Shown: in pieces, positions 42,628 to 52,159 of the stretch | Position numbering within the stretch: the first letter of the stretch is position 1 | Layout of the letters: each line of letters starts with the position of its first letter | Assembly (NCBI GenBank): GCA_905209085.1 | Contig: CAJLRM010000001.1 | Location: 558,001-622,000, forward strand | Direction of reading: 5' to 3' | Length of the DNA: 64,000 bases | Source: an uncultured Eubacteriales bacterium | Lineage (GTDB): Bacteria > Bacillota > Clostridia > Christensenellales > Borkfalkiaceae | Made by a program: the position numbers and the translations under genes | The notes under the pieces: generated by a model | What the model was told of the DNA's origin: nothing | Databases searched by the model: none | Seen by the model: the letters and a program-made list of their open reading frames with translations, nothing else

Positions 42628-45600
42628 TTATGCGGCGGGGGCGAACGCCTGTTCCAGCGCTTCCAGTTTTGCCTGATAATCCTTCAAACGACTGACGACG
42701 GAGCCGTGAAGGGCGGGCGCGTTCTCATAGGCGGCGATCGCGGAATCGTACAGCGCGCGAACCGCGGCGACTTCGCTTTCCGTCGCCGTTTCCACGTTCA
42801 GCGCGTCTATCGAAAGCTTCACATAGTCCGCTTCCGCTTCTGCCAAACTATTGCGATTGGAAATCCAGGTGAGATAGTCCTCGCGCAAGCCTTCGTACGC
42901 CGCCCGCGCCTTTAAAATATTCTGATAGCATTCGTCCGTCAGCGTCACTTCGCCGATGGCGGAAATTTTTTCTTCCACTTCGCTCGTTTCTATCGCCAGG
43001 TGCTTATTCGCGCAAGCCGTAAGAATATTCGTTTCCGTTTCCAGCGCCGAAAGTTCCGTCCTATTCAGCAGGGATTTCCACGCCTGCGCCTCCGCAATCT
43101 TCGCATACGTATCGTCGCCCTTTACGATGGCGTCCGCCGTTCCGAGCGCTTTTACCGCCGCGCGGAAACGCTCCTTCAAGACTTCCGAGAAAGAAGCGGA
43201 AGCCGTTTGAAACGCCTTATAATCGGAGATTCCGGCCTGTTCCTCCGTTGACAGCGCCGCATACGCTTTCGCGACGGCGTCCACGCTCTGTCTGAGCGCC
43301 TTCATCTCTTCATAAGAGGTTTTCTCCGTTACGGCGCCGAGTTTCGCGAGAAGCTCTTTTATCTGCGCGTTCAGTTCCTCTTTCGCCATTTCCTTCTGCA
43401 CGGCGCGCGCCGCTTCTATCTTATCGTAATTATCGACGAGCTCTTTGCTCGTTTCATATAATCCGTCGTACTTCGTCTGCGCGGCGGAGATCGCCTTCAA
43501 AAGCTGCGCCGCCGTACCGTACGTTTCCCGGTTGAGTTTATCGATCGCCGCTTTCAGTTCGGGCACGGCGACGTTCTTTTCGTACTTCGTGCGGATCGCT
43601 AAATACTCTTTCACGGCGTAATCGCCGAAATATTCCTTCTGTCTTTCGTCGAGCGCATCGAAAATCGGATTGGACTGTTCGAGAATCGCGCCCACCAATA
43701 CTTCCATACCCGCCATGCCGTCGTACGTCTTCAATTCGCCCAAGAGCGCGGAAAGCTGAGATACAGGGGCGCGGAGCTGCGTCCACTCTTTGCGCAGCTC
43801 TGCCAAACGAGGATAGTCCGCAACGGTCATTTTCGCCGCCTCGGACAGCGCGTTATACGCCGCCTCCGTTTCGTCCAGCAAAGCGCCGTAGGAATCGCCC
43901 AGCCACCGCACGCCGTTCGCTGCGAGAGAGGCGAGCTTTTCCCGCACGGACGCGCCCTCTTCGTACGCCGCGAGCGACGAGGTCAAAAAGGCGAACGATT
44001 CGTCCATTTCCCCTGCCGCCGCCTGTTCTCCCATCATCATGCCGACCACGAAGGAGAAATCCTCTCCGCCGCCCAACGGCGCCGTCCCGTCGTTGGTAAG
44101 GCGTACGGACAAGGCGCTCAGAGCGCCGTCTTTAAAGTCCGCGCGCAGGCAAACTCTGTCGATGTCGAAATTGAAGAACATCATCAAGAGGGGCTTGAAC
44201 GCTTCCATCGAGGGAATATCCGCCGCGTTCAGCGCGTCCCAAATCGATCCGTACCCCGCTCCGAGCAAGGCGGTGAGCTTATCGCCCGCATTCAACTGAT
44301 AGCGCAGAGTGCCGTCTTCCAAAGAAACGACTTCGAGCTGCGCGCTCATCACCGCGTCGGCGAGGAAAGCGACGATGTCCGTATCCGAGCCGCCGAAAAT
44401 TCCGCTTAAAATAGCGCCGAGATTATCCGCCGCGAGTCCCGCCAGCGCGCCTTTGACGTCCACGGAGGACACGGAAGAGGCATATACGGTCCCGTCGTCC
44501 GTCTTCGTCGTGTTGACTATGTAAAGAGTTCCGTTGTCATAGTAGATTTCCATATCGGGAAGCCCGAACATAGACAGTCCCAAGCCCGCCGAAACGTGCA
44601 TACGGAAGCAGCCCCATACGTTGCCCGCCAAAAGTTCCTCGGGCAAAATCTGCAACTGGACGGGCAGGGGAATGATCATAAAGTTGCCGTTGGCGTCCGA
44701 GTCCAGCCCCACGTTGAGGGTGAAATTCATGCCCGCCGACCAGTCAAAATCGGCAACGCCGACCGCCATTTTCAAAAGCGCGCCCAGATTGGAGGAAAGG
44801 GTGACAAACTCCGCCTCCTCGTATTTTGCAAGTTCTTCTGCGCTCGGCAAAGCCTCCCCGCCCGCCTGCACGATAACGTCCGCGCGCAAAGAGGCGACGC
44901 CCAAATCCGCGACGAGCTGCGCGCCCGCAAGCCTTGCGGGATCATTCCCTTTTTTATAGACGGAAAGGGACGCAGAAAGTTCGTCGAACGAAAGTCCTTT
45001 CCACGGCGAGTCCGCGGGGAGCGACTCCGTCACGGCGCCGAGCGCTTCGTTTAACGCCGTCAGCGCTTCCTCTCCCACGTAAAGTTTATAATCCTTTATA
45101 TCGTCGCTTCCGTTCGTCACGGAAAGCTTAAAAATGCTAAGCAGGGATCCTATATCTATATTTTCTTCTAATTCGGACAGCGAATATTTATACTTCGCAC
45201 CGCTCACCTGCACATACAGGAATCCGTCGCCCGCGTAGAGTAATTCCACGGGGACTCCCAAAACTTCGGTGCTCAGTTTTCCCGAGAACATTCCCGAAAG
45301 TCCCGCCATGGTGAGTTTTTCCACGTCCAAAGAAACCCAGCCGTTCACCGGCAACGAAAGCAATCGGTCCGCTCCCGCTTCGAGCGTCAATTCCCCGCGG
45401 ATACTCACGTTGAAGTTGACGAGATTGCCCGCCATCTTCAAAACGGAATTTAACACTGCCGCCATATCTTCGACGTCCACCGCTTCGTACTTCGCAAGCG
45501 CTTCTTCGCCCGGCAGGGCTTCCCCGCCTGCCGCGACCACGACATCCGCGTTCAAAGAGGCGACGCCCAAATCTATCGTTAACTGCGCACCAGTAAGTCG

Positions 45601-47670
45601 AGCCAAATCCCCGCCGCGTTTACGCACAGAGAAAAGAGCGCTCGCCTCCTTCAACGCAATCTTTTTCAACGGAGAATCGTCGGAGAGGGAATCCGTTATC
45701 TGCTTTATTACTTCGTTTACAGCGCTGCGCACTTCTTCACTCAGCGCTATGCGATAATACTGTATAGCCCCGTTTTCGCTTTCTTTGGAAAATTCAAAAC
45801 TTTGCAAAATAGAGCCTATTTCCGTATCAAAATTCCGGGAAGGAAGGGCATATTTATACTTCGCACCGCTCACCTGCACATACAGGAATCCGTCGCCCGC
45901 GTAGAGTAATTCCACGGGGACTCCCAAAACTTCGGTGCTCAGTTTTCCCGAGAACATTCCCGAAAGTCCCGCCATGGTGAGTTTTTCCACGTCCAAAGAA
46001 ACCCAGCCGTTCACCGGCAACGAAAGCAATCGGTCCGCTCCCGCTTCGAGCGTCAATTCCCCGCGGATACTCACGTTGAAGTTGACGAGATTGCCCGCCA
46101 TCTTCAAAACGGAATTTAACACTGCCGCCATATCTTCGACGTCCACCGCTTCGTACTTCGCAAGCGCTTCTTCGTTCGGCAAGGTTTCCGCCGCTTCTGC
46201 GGCGACCACCTGCGCGCTCAGGGAAGCGATACCAAAATCTCCGCTAAGTTCTACGCCCGTAATGCGGCCCGCGTCTTTTTCGTTTTGTCTATGTATGGAG
46301 ATCAGAGCGCCGACCTCGTTTATCGCCAGCCCTTTCAGCGGCGAATCGTCGGGGAGAGAACTCGTCAAAAGCTCTATCGCCTCATTGGCGGGAGCGAGGA
46401 GGTCTTCGCCGAGCGTCAGGCGATAGGCATAGGTGTTTCCCTGACCGCCCTCCGCCGAAAGCCGGAACATTCGCAGGACGTCGTCGAGTTCCGTTCCCGA
46501 TTCGGAAGAAGGAATCGCGTACCGATACGCGGCCTCTCCCACCCGAACGTACAACATTCCGTCGCCGGGATAGAGGAATTCCGTTTCCACGCCTCCAATT
46601 TCCGTGCTTACCCTGCCGCGGAACGCGGACGAGAGTCCGTCCGAGGCGAGCTTTTCGATGTCGAAAGAGAGCCAGCCGTCCACAGGCAGGGACAACAACA
46701 AGCTGCCCCGGTCGTTCGCCGTCAGTTCGCCGCAGATCTTGATCCCGCCCGGCAAATCCATATTTAAAAGGGCGTCAGCCAGAATGGTGAGTTCGTCTTT
46801 CTCCACGTCGTCGGGATCGATATCCGTGACGTCGTCGCCCAGGCGGGCGCGGAAAGAGGCCGCGTCGGGAATTTCCATGTCCTTGCCGATCTCGGAAAAC
46901 GTTTCCGTCAGCGTCGACGTGCAGGATACGTTGTTGAGAAAGGATTTGCTGATTTTATATTTATCTTCCGCTTTTAAAGAGATGGGATTCCAGTCTTCGT
47001 CGAACGTCAGCTCCATCGTGCAGCTTTCGAACTCGGGCGCCACTTTGAGTCCCCCGAAATTCATCATCTTCACCGCATAGCGGGAAGTGCCTTTTACGGG
47101 GTCGATCTCGTAGCGACAGGTATACGTGCCCTCCGAACGGGAAACGAGTTCCGCGCTTTTGATCGTTTCCTCGTTGAGGATATAGTTAGAGAGCGCCGTG
47201 GGCTCGCAGCCGATCTTGGAGCGGTATTCTTGAAGTGTCGTCACCGTAAAGGAATCCTTTTTATCGGAGTCCCGCATCACCACTTTATCCCCGGTGAAGA
47301 ACGCCTGCTTGCCGACGCTGACGAGGGAGGAGGAGGAGAGAGCCTCCATATACGATTCCTTTCCGCTCTTGATATGAACGTCCGCGATCGTCTGTTTATA
47401 AAGCCCGCCCATGGCGACGACTTTTCCCTCTACGTCCGAACGGTAAGAGTCCAGACTTTTCAGCTTGCCCGCCAAAATATAGGCGTTTTCCTTGGCCGTG
47501 TATTCGGCCGCCGTCTTGGTGGGATGGGCGATGATGGTGGTTTCGCCCTCCGCGATCGTTTCCCCGACGCTGATTTTCACGGCGCCGCAGCCCGCCAGAG
47601 CGAACAGCGCGCCCGCGCCTAACACCCCCGCGGAAAACAGTGCGATCTTGTTTTTTAATTTTCTTCTCAT
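42628..47670 (-). CDS. Giant repeat-containing surface lipoprotein
   Basis: 1680 residues from MRRKLKNKIALF, with GAGGAAG upstream. Signal peptide with lipobox LAGC. After an N-terminal domain (to about 290) come four tandem modules of about 220 residues, each with a VDGWLSFD or VNGWVSLD-type start and an LYVQVSGAKYKY-type end; they alternate beta strands and resemble bacterial lipid- or outer-envelope-binding domains, but no family was recognised. The last 450 residues are helical repeats of the FIVAR kind (AAYNALSEAAKMTV, AYAALSTEEQAGIS). Modules two and three share identical DNA. Probably a surface adhesin or cargo-binding protein. Monocistronic. Confidence 0.85.
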   Translation of the reverse strand: MRRKLKNKIALFSAGVLGAGALFALAGCGAVKISVGETIAEGETTIIAHPTKTAAEYTAKENAYILAGKLKSLDSYRSDVEGKVVAMGGLYKQTIADVHIKSGKESYMEALSSSSLVSVGKQAFFTGDKVVMRDSDKKDSFTVTTLQEYRSKIGCEPTALSNYILNEETIKSAELVSRSEGTYTCRYEIDPVKGTSRYAVKMMNFGGLKVAPEFESCTMELTFDEDWNPISLKAEDKYKISKSFLNNVSCTSTLTETFSEIGKDMEIPDAASFRARLGDDVTDIDPDDVEKDELTILADALLNMDLPGGIKICGELTANDRGSLLLSLPVDGWLSFDIEKLASDGLSSAFRGRVSTEIGGVETEFLYPGDGMLYVRVGEAAYRYAIPSSESGTELDDVLRMFRLSAEGGQGNTYAYRLTLGEDLLAPANEAIELLTSSLPDDSPLKGLAINEVGALISIHRQNEKDAGRITGVELSGDFGIASLSAQVVAAEAAETLPNEEALAKYEAVDVEDMAAVLNSVLKMAGNLVNFNVSIRGELTLEAGADRLLSLPVNGWVSLDVEKLTMAGLSGMFSGKLSTEVLGVPVELLYAGDGFLYVQVSGAKYKYALPSRNFDTEIGSILQSFEFSKESENGAIQYYRIALSEEVRSAVNEVIKQITDSLSDDSPLKKIALKEASALFSVRKRGGDLARLTGAQLTIDLGVASLNADVVVAAGGEALPGEEALAKYEAVDVEDMAAVLNSVLKMAGNLVNFNVSIRGELTLEAGADRLLSLPVNGWVSLDVEKLTMAGLSGMFSGKLSTEVLGVPVELLYAGDGFLYVQVSGAKYKYSLSELEENIDIGSLLSIFKLSVTNGSDDIKDYKLYVGEEALTALNEALGAVTESLPADSPWKGLSFDELSASLSVYKKGNDPARLAGAQLVADLGVASLRADVIVQAGGEALPSAEELAKYEEAEFVTLSSNLGALLKMAVGVADFDWSAGMNFTLNVGLDSDANGNFMIIPLPVQLQILPEELLAGNVWGCFRMHVSAGLGLSMFGLPDMEIYYDNGTLYIVNTTKTDDGTVYASSVSSVDVKGALAGLAADNLGAILSGIFGGSDTDIVAFLADAVMSAQLEVVSLEDGTLRYQLNAGDKLTALLGAGYGSIWDALNAADIPSMEAFKPLLMMFFNFDIDRVCLRADFKDGALSALSVRLTNDGTAPLGGGEDFSFVVGMMMGEQAAAGEMDESFAFLTSSLAAYEEGASVREKLASLAANGVRWLGDSYGALLDETEAAYNALSEAAKMTVADYPRLAELRKEWTQLRAPVSQLSALLGELKTYDGMAGMEVLVGAILEQSNPIFDALDERQKEYFGDYAVKEYLAIRTKYEKNVAVPELKAAIDKLNRETYGTAAQLLKAISAAQTKYDGLYETSKELVDNYDKIEAARAVQKEMAKEELNAQIKELLAKLGAVTEKTSYEEMKALRQSVDAVAKAYAALSTEEQAGISDYKAFQTASASFSEVLKERFRAAVKALGTADAIVKGDDTYAKIAEAQAWKSLLNRTELSALETETNILTACANKHLAIETSEVEEKISAIGEVTLTDECYQNILKARAAYEGLREDYLTWISNRNSLAEAEADYVKLSIDALNVETATESEVAAVRALYDSAIAAYENAPALHGSVVSRLKDYQAKLEALEQAFAPAA
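45184..45508. repeat. Internal direct repeat, copy 1
   Basis: 325 bases identical to 45850-46174, exactly 666 bases (222 codons) apart, inside the giant lipoprotein gene. Flanking module sequence is diverged, so the identity points to recent gene conversion or duplication. Confidence 0.95.
45850..46174. repeat. Internal direct repeat, copy 2
   Basis: Identical partner of 45184-45508. The next base differs at both edges of the repeat. Confidence 0.95.
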
Positions 47671-48649
47671 TTTTTCTTCCTCTTCTCTAATTCCAAGTTT
47701 TTTCTCGTCGCAGCCCGCAATCGACCTCGCAAAGACGGCGCAACGCTTTGCCCTCACTTTCCGCCCTTCCCCGCGCCTCGCAGGTCACACGGAAACAGAC
47801 AGAATTTATATAGAGCCTTACGCCCGCAAATGCTTCGCCTCTGCGCACGTTCCTTCTGTATTATAAAGGCTTTTCACAGAGAAGTCAAGCGCCTGTCAAT
47901 ATTTTTATCATACATTTTTATGACTTTTTGTTGCTTTTTCACGAAAAATAATGTTTCTTTATTTTTTCAGCAGAAAAGCGCCCTTTCGTCCTCCCTGATA
48001 GACCGCGACGACTTGCCGCGAGAGAAAGCGTGCGCCGAAAACGCTTGCGCGCGGACGATATAGAAAGGATGTGCAAAATCCGGTCTTTTTACGTTGGGTA
48101 AGAAAAGAACTCGAAACGGTTTAAGCAAAAACGGGGACTTGGTAAGGAAAAAGTCTTGGAGTGCTTTGAAATTTAGAAAACGAAGTTCTGCGCTTTTTCA
48201 AAAAAGCGCGGGGAAATCGGGAAAAAGCGCCATGCGTCCGCGGGCGTCCCCCGCACTTCGCATGACGGGAACTTTTTTGGGACGTCCCCTTTCTTTTTCG
48301 GGATAAAGAAAGGGGAAATTTACGGAACTTTTTAAATAAAGAGGCAAGAGCCGTTTGCGTTTTCAAAAAAAGCGCGAAAAGACTTTGCGACATTTTTCGG
48401 ACGCTTAGGAAAACAACAAGAGCGACTTATCCATCTGACAGGAAGCGCGAAAAAGCCCCATCATGGTCTTTTTCGAAAACGCGCGCCGCTTCTTTTTCCG
48501 CCCCCCCGCGTTCTTTCTTGGCGGGAAAGCGCTCAAAAAACGCGCCGCCGCGTTCGGCGCGCTTCTCAAATAAAAAAAGCCTTCCTCCGCTTTGGGAAAG
48601 CTCTTTTTTATCCTTCTATGTGCGTAAAATTTTCTGCGGCAGGAGTCGT
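47671..48649. other. Long intergenic region with hairpins
   Basis: Nearly 1 kb without a supported gene. It holds a hairpin GCGCTTTTT/AAAAAGCGC (48190-48209) and an 11-bp stem CCCCTTTCTTT/AAAGAAAGGGG (48286-48315). The stretch 48180-48320 has the look of a dispersed non-coding repeat (REP-like). Confidence 0.45.
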
Positions 48650-49453
48650 CTACAAATCGAGCGCAAAGGGATACAGTTCGGATTTGGAAACGCCGCGGTC
48701 TTTCGCGGCGCGTTTGAGCGCTTCCTTTTTATCCAATCCCTCGTCCATGTAACGGCGGATATGTTCCTTTTCCGAAAGGGCGTTCCAGGGATTGACCTTC
48801 TCCCCCGCGCCCTCCACGATCAGCACGTATTCCCCGCGCTTTTCGCCCGCAAGCCCCTCGGAAAGAAGAAACGGAACGCTCTCTTCGTGAATCTTGGTGA
48901 TCTCCCGCACCGCCGAGGCGCGGCGCTCGCCGAACACCTCGTACATGGCCTTGACGTCTTTCTCTACGTCCTGCGGCGCGCTGTGAAACGCCAGCGTCAT
49001 GTCGAGATCCTTATATTTTTCCAAAAGCGCTTTTTTCTCGCTCGTTTTATCGGGCAGAAAGCCCACGAACGCGAATCGATCGGCGGGCAGCGAGGACAGC
49101 ACCAGGGCAGCGACGAACGCGCACGCGCCCGGTATCAAAGTGTACGGCTCGCCCCCCTCCCGCAAGGTCTTGCAGACGATATTGCCGGGATCGGACACCA
49201 CGGGAGTCCCCGCGTCGGATACCACCGCGATGTCTTTGCCCTCGCGCGACAGCTGCAATATTTTTTCCGCCGCGCTCGTTTCGTTGAATTTATGGCAGGC
49301 AAACAGCGGCTTTTTGATTTCGTAGGCATTTAAAAGCTTCACCGTGTGCCGCGTGTCCTCGCAGAAAATGACGTCCGCGCCCTTCAACGTTTCCAATGCG
49401 CGGAGCGTAATGTCTTTTAAATTGCCTATCGGCGTCGCCACGAATGATATCAT
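48650..49453 (-). CDS. rsmI: 16S rRNA C1402 2'-O-methyltransferase RsmI
   Basis: 267 residues. The start FVATPIGNLKDITLRAL and the segments FCEDTR, SDAGTPVVSDPG and LIPGACAFVAAL are the conserved SAM-binding features of the tetrapyrrole-methylase fold in RsmI. It methylates the ribose of C1402 in the decoding centre. GGGAGG precedes the ATG. It lies downstream of trmN6 in the common Firmicutes order. Confidence 0.96.
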   Translation of the reverse strand: MISFVATPIGNLKDITLRALETLKGADVIFCEDTRHTVKLLNAYEIKKPLFACHKFNETSAAEKILQLSREGKDIAVVSDAGTPVVSDPGNIVCKTLREGGEPYTLIPGACAFVAALVLSSLPADRFAFVGFLPDKTSEKKALLEKYKDLDMTLAFHSAPQDVEKDVKAMYEVFGERRASAVREITKIHEESVPFLLSEGLAGEKRGEYVLIVEGAGEKVNPWNALSEKEHIRRYMDEGLDKKEALKRAAKDRGVSKSELYPFALDL

Positions 49454-49543
49454 CTCTTCCTCCCGTCCCCTTCGGCGTTTGCCGAAAACACACTGTTTTT
49501 TTATCTTTCTTTAATCCCACGGCGAAAAACGCGCCCTTTCGAC

Positions 49544-49916
49544 TTAATTCGGGCTTTTTTTGCGTTTCACGGGAAACAGGTGGTTTTTAAAAAAGAATTT
49601 TCCGCCGTTTTTTTCGGATTTTCCTTTCTTTTTCCGCCACCTTAAAAAAGCCGAACGATACGGCTCTTCCTGTGAGGGCAGATGGGTGACATAGCCGACG
49701 GGAATTTTATTTTCCGTCGCGTCTATCACCCTTTTCGCGCCCTCGGCGCCGAACGCGCCGCAAAGTTCGATACATCCGACCCCGTCGAGGCAGAGCTCCC
49801 GCGCTGCGGCGCACGCCTCGTCTATCCGCAGCACCAATGATCTGCACACCGCCGCGTATCTGTGCCCTGTCGCGCGCCGCGGCGAATCTTCCCGGAATGA
49901 GAAACGCAAATTTCAT
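49544..49916 (-). pseudogene. DUF6506-like gene with a frameshift
   Basis: The N-terminus MKFAFLIPGRFAAARDRAQI...GGVQIIG is in one frame; the continuation IDEACAAARELCLDGVGCIE, LCGAFGAEGAKRVIDATENK and VGYVTHLPSQEEPY is in another. Together they make a complete protein of about 110 residues of the DUF6506 type. A one-base shift near 49830 breaks the gene. Its ATG overlaps the trmN6 stop by 4 bases, so the intact gene was coupled to trmN6. The second frame runs on into a Lys-rich tail to 49544. It could be a true pseudogene or a sequencing error. Function of the family is unknown. Confidence 0.7.
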
Positions 49917-50635
49917 TTGTTTTTTTCTCCGCTTGTTTCGCCGTGCGTCCCTGCTTTTTGATTGACGAGCACGGGCAGTATCTCCGTTCCGGGACGACCG
50001 CCCTTCACGCCCTCCGCGAGCAGTAGATACGGCTTCATCTCTGCCCTGCCCGCCGCGAACTGCACTCGCTTGATCTCTATTCCCGCCTCGCGGAACGTAT
50101 AGCAGACCTCCGCGAGCCTGTCCGCGCGATTGGTAAGCGCGATGCGTCCGCCGAATTTAAGCGCCTTGGACGCCGCCCGCGCGATCTCTCCGAGCGTGAC
50201 GGTGATCTCTTTGCGGCAAATCGCTTTCTTATAGTCGTCGTTTTCCAATCCGCCGCGCTCGTAGGGGGGATTGCACAGGACGAGGGAAAATTTTTCGCGG
50301 TATTCGTCGGGAATATCCTGAATTCTGCCCCGAAAAAAGCCGAAATTGTCGAAGCCGTTAAGCGCCGCCGTCTTTTCGGAAAGCCGGGAGAGTTCTTCCT
50401 GCATTTCAAAAAGCGTAAACGAAAGCCCCTTCACAGCGCGGTGGAGCGCGTAAAAATGAAAAGCCACGATTCCGCTGCCCGCGCAGAAGTCCGCCACCGT
50501 ATCCCCCGATTTCGCGCGGGCGAAACGGGACAAAAGCACCGAATCGGACGTGAAGCGATACAGCCGCGTATCCTGTATGATCTTTAAGTTATCGACGAGC
50601 AACTCCTCGACGACTTCCGTTTCGGCAAGCCGCAT
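49913..50635 (-). CDS. tRNA1(Val) A37 N6-methyltransferase-like (TrmN6)
   Basis: 240 residues. SAM motif I is VADFCAGSGIVAFHF and catalytic motif IV is LCNPPY (NPPY of N6-adenine enzymes). The opening DNLKIIQDTRLYRFTSDSVLLSRFA is typical of the family. It would methylate A37 of tRNA-Val; substrate by family only. GAGGAAG precedes the ATG. Coupled to the DUF6506-like gene. Confidence 0.9.
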   Translation of the reverse strand: MRLAETEVVEELLVDNLKIIQDTRLYRFTSDSVLLSRFARAKSGDTVADFCAGSGIVAFHFYALHRAVKGLSFTLFEMQEELSRLSEKTAALNGFDNFGFFRGRIQDIPDEYREKFSLVLCNPPYERGGLENDDYKKAICRKEITVTLGEIARAASKALKFGGRIALTNRADRLAEVCYTFREAGIEIKRVQFAAGRAEMKPYLLLAEGVKGGRPGTEILPVLVNQKAGTHGETSGEKNK

Positions 50636-50752
50636 ATCTTCCTCCGTTTTTCCGCCGCCGGGCGTTCCTTCAAAAATAAAAGAGGCGCGAGTTCCCCCGC
50701 GTCCCTTTCGTTTGTGCGATTCGCCAAAAAAGCCGCACGGAGCTTTCAGGGC

Positions 50753-50926
50753 TTATTCGGCCTTGACTGCACCGGTGGGGCAAACGTCCTCACACGCGCC
50801 GCAATCGACGCAGGTGTCGGGATCTACCACATAAATACCAGAATCACCGAGAGAGATCGCTTCTACGGGACAGGTATCCGCGCAAGCGCCGCAGGCTACG
50901 CATTCGTCCGTAATTTTATGTGCCAT
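50753..50926 (-). CDS. 2[4Fe-4S] ferredoxin
   Basis: 57 residues beginning MAHKITDECVACGACADTC. Two CxxCxxCxxxCP motifs (Cys9, 12, 15, 19 and Cys39, 42, 45, 49) bind two clusters, the clostridial ferredoxin pattern. It carries low-potential electrons and could serve the radical SAM and glycyl radical enzymes in the cell. GGAGG lies 9 bases before the ATG. Monocistronic. Confidence 0.97.
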   Translation of the reverse strand: MAHKITDECVACGACADTCPVEAISLGDSGIYVVDPDTCVDCGACEDVCPTGAVKAE

Positions 50927-51035
50927 GATTCATACCTCCGATTTCATTGATATCCGTATTATATCACATTTTTTGCGATTAGTAAAGAGTTACAACTAAT
51001 TTTTTTTGGGGAATCGTGAAAATTTTACGGCTTTT

Positions 51036-51335
51036 TCACAATCGTCCGTCCTCGATTTCAAAGTCCACCGCCACAGAGCTTTCCGTTTCCGCGTGCATGA
51101 ATTTCTTTACCACGTTCACGTGATAGGGGTCGCTTTGGTAGGCGTCCAGCGCCGCCTTATCCTCCAAGACGACGCTCAAAAACACGTCGTAGGAACGGGG
51201 AGAAGAGAGAATGTCCGTCCCCGCCTCCAATGCTTTCACCGTCGGCACCTTGCCGCGCATGGAAAGAAGCAGGTTTTTCGCTTCCTCTTTTTTCGTTTTG
51301 TCTTTCAATTTGAAACAGACGATATGTTTGATCAT
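51036..51335 (-). CDS. Dabb-family (stress-responsive alpha/beta barrel) protein
   Basis: 99 residues starting MIKHIVCFKLKD, the usual Dabb start. The His of the first strand, VKALEAGTDIL and YDVFLSVVLEDKAALDAYQSDPYH are typical of the dimeric alpha/beta barrel. Function is generally unknown. AAGGAG lies upstream; the longer frame was rejected for lack of homology. Confidence 0.9.
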   Translation of the reverse strand: MIKHIVCFKLKDKTKKEEAKNLLLSMRGKVPTVKALEAGTDILSSPRSYDVFLSVVLEDKAALDAYQSDPYHVNVVKKFMHAETESSVAVDFEIEDGRL

Positions 51336-51632
51336 GTTATTTTTCTCCTTAGGATACAATATAGCCGCCCCGAAAAAAAGCGCGTTCTTTGAAAGGGCGT
51401 TTTTCGCAGCGGTTTTATCCGAGGCGAGTTCGTCTACGGATTTCGTCGGCTCCGCACGGCCGCCGTATTTCGTAACTCCTCGGATTCGATTCGGATAGCG
51501 GCGCGAAAAAACATTCAAATGAGTTTTCTTTGCCGCGAAGAGATATGTCAAATCCGCTATTGAAGCGATGAATTTTTGCAAAAGGCAAAACGGGAACGTT
51601 GTTGATTCACACAAAAAAACAGGGGGCAGGGT

Positions 51633-51974
51633 TTAGCCGAACTCTTTTATGACCTCTATTTTCCCCACGATATGACGATTAAATTCCGCGAGGTCCTCCG
51701 CGGGCACCCATAACTCTTTATGATAAGAAGCGCCGACGACGTGCGAGGAGAAACGCGACACGTATTCATCCTCCACTTCAAAACGGGTGACATACCCTTT
51801 ATAGCCTGAAAATTTATCTTTGACATTCCAATTTTCCGCTATTTCCGAGGCGTAACGCTCATTTAAAACGGGGTAAAAAATAGGTTGTTCGGGCAGACGA
51901 GGCGGGAAAGCGAGAAAGCCGCTTTCCTCGATCAATTCCATTTCTCTTTTGCCGACAGGCCGATATAAAATCAT
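51633..51974 (-). CDS. ADP-ribosylation/crystallin J1-type conserved protein
   Basis: 113 residues from MILYRPVGKREMELI. PPRLPEQPIFYPVLNE and the following WN and GYVTRFEV segments match a small conserved bacterial family commonly labelled ADP-ribosylation/crystallin J1. It is not a complete ADP-ribosylglycohydrolase and its activity is unknown. GGAGG lies about 12 bases upstream of the ATG. Confidence 0.7.
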   Translation of the reverse strand: MILYRPVGKREMELIEESGFLAFPPRLPEQPIFYPVLNERYASEIAENWNVKDKFSGYKGYVTRFEVEDEYVSRFSSHVVGASYHKELWVPAEDLAEFNRHIVGKIEVIKEFG

Positions 51975-52159
51975 AATACACTTTTTCCTCCGTTTATTTT
52001 TGCAGTACAAAAATAATTATTATCCACGCCGCAGAATTTTCAAAAAGTTCCCTTCTTCCGAAAGGACTTGTCGTTTCATCGCAGAATTTCTCCCAAAGCG
52101 TAAAAATGTCGCGGCTTAGAAATTCGCAAAGCATGATTTTATTCAAAGTCGGGCAGACG

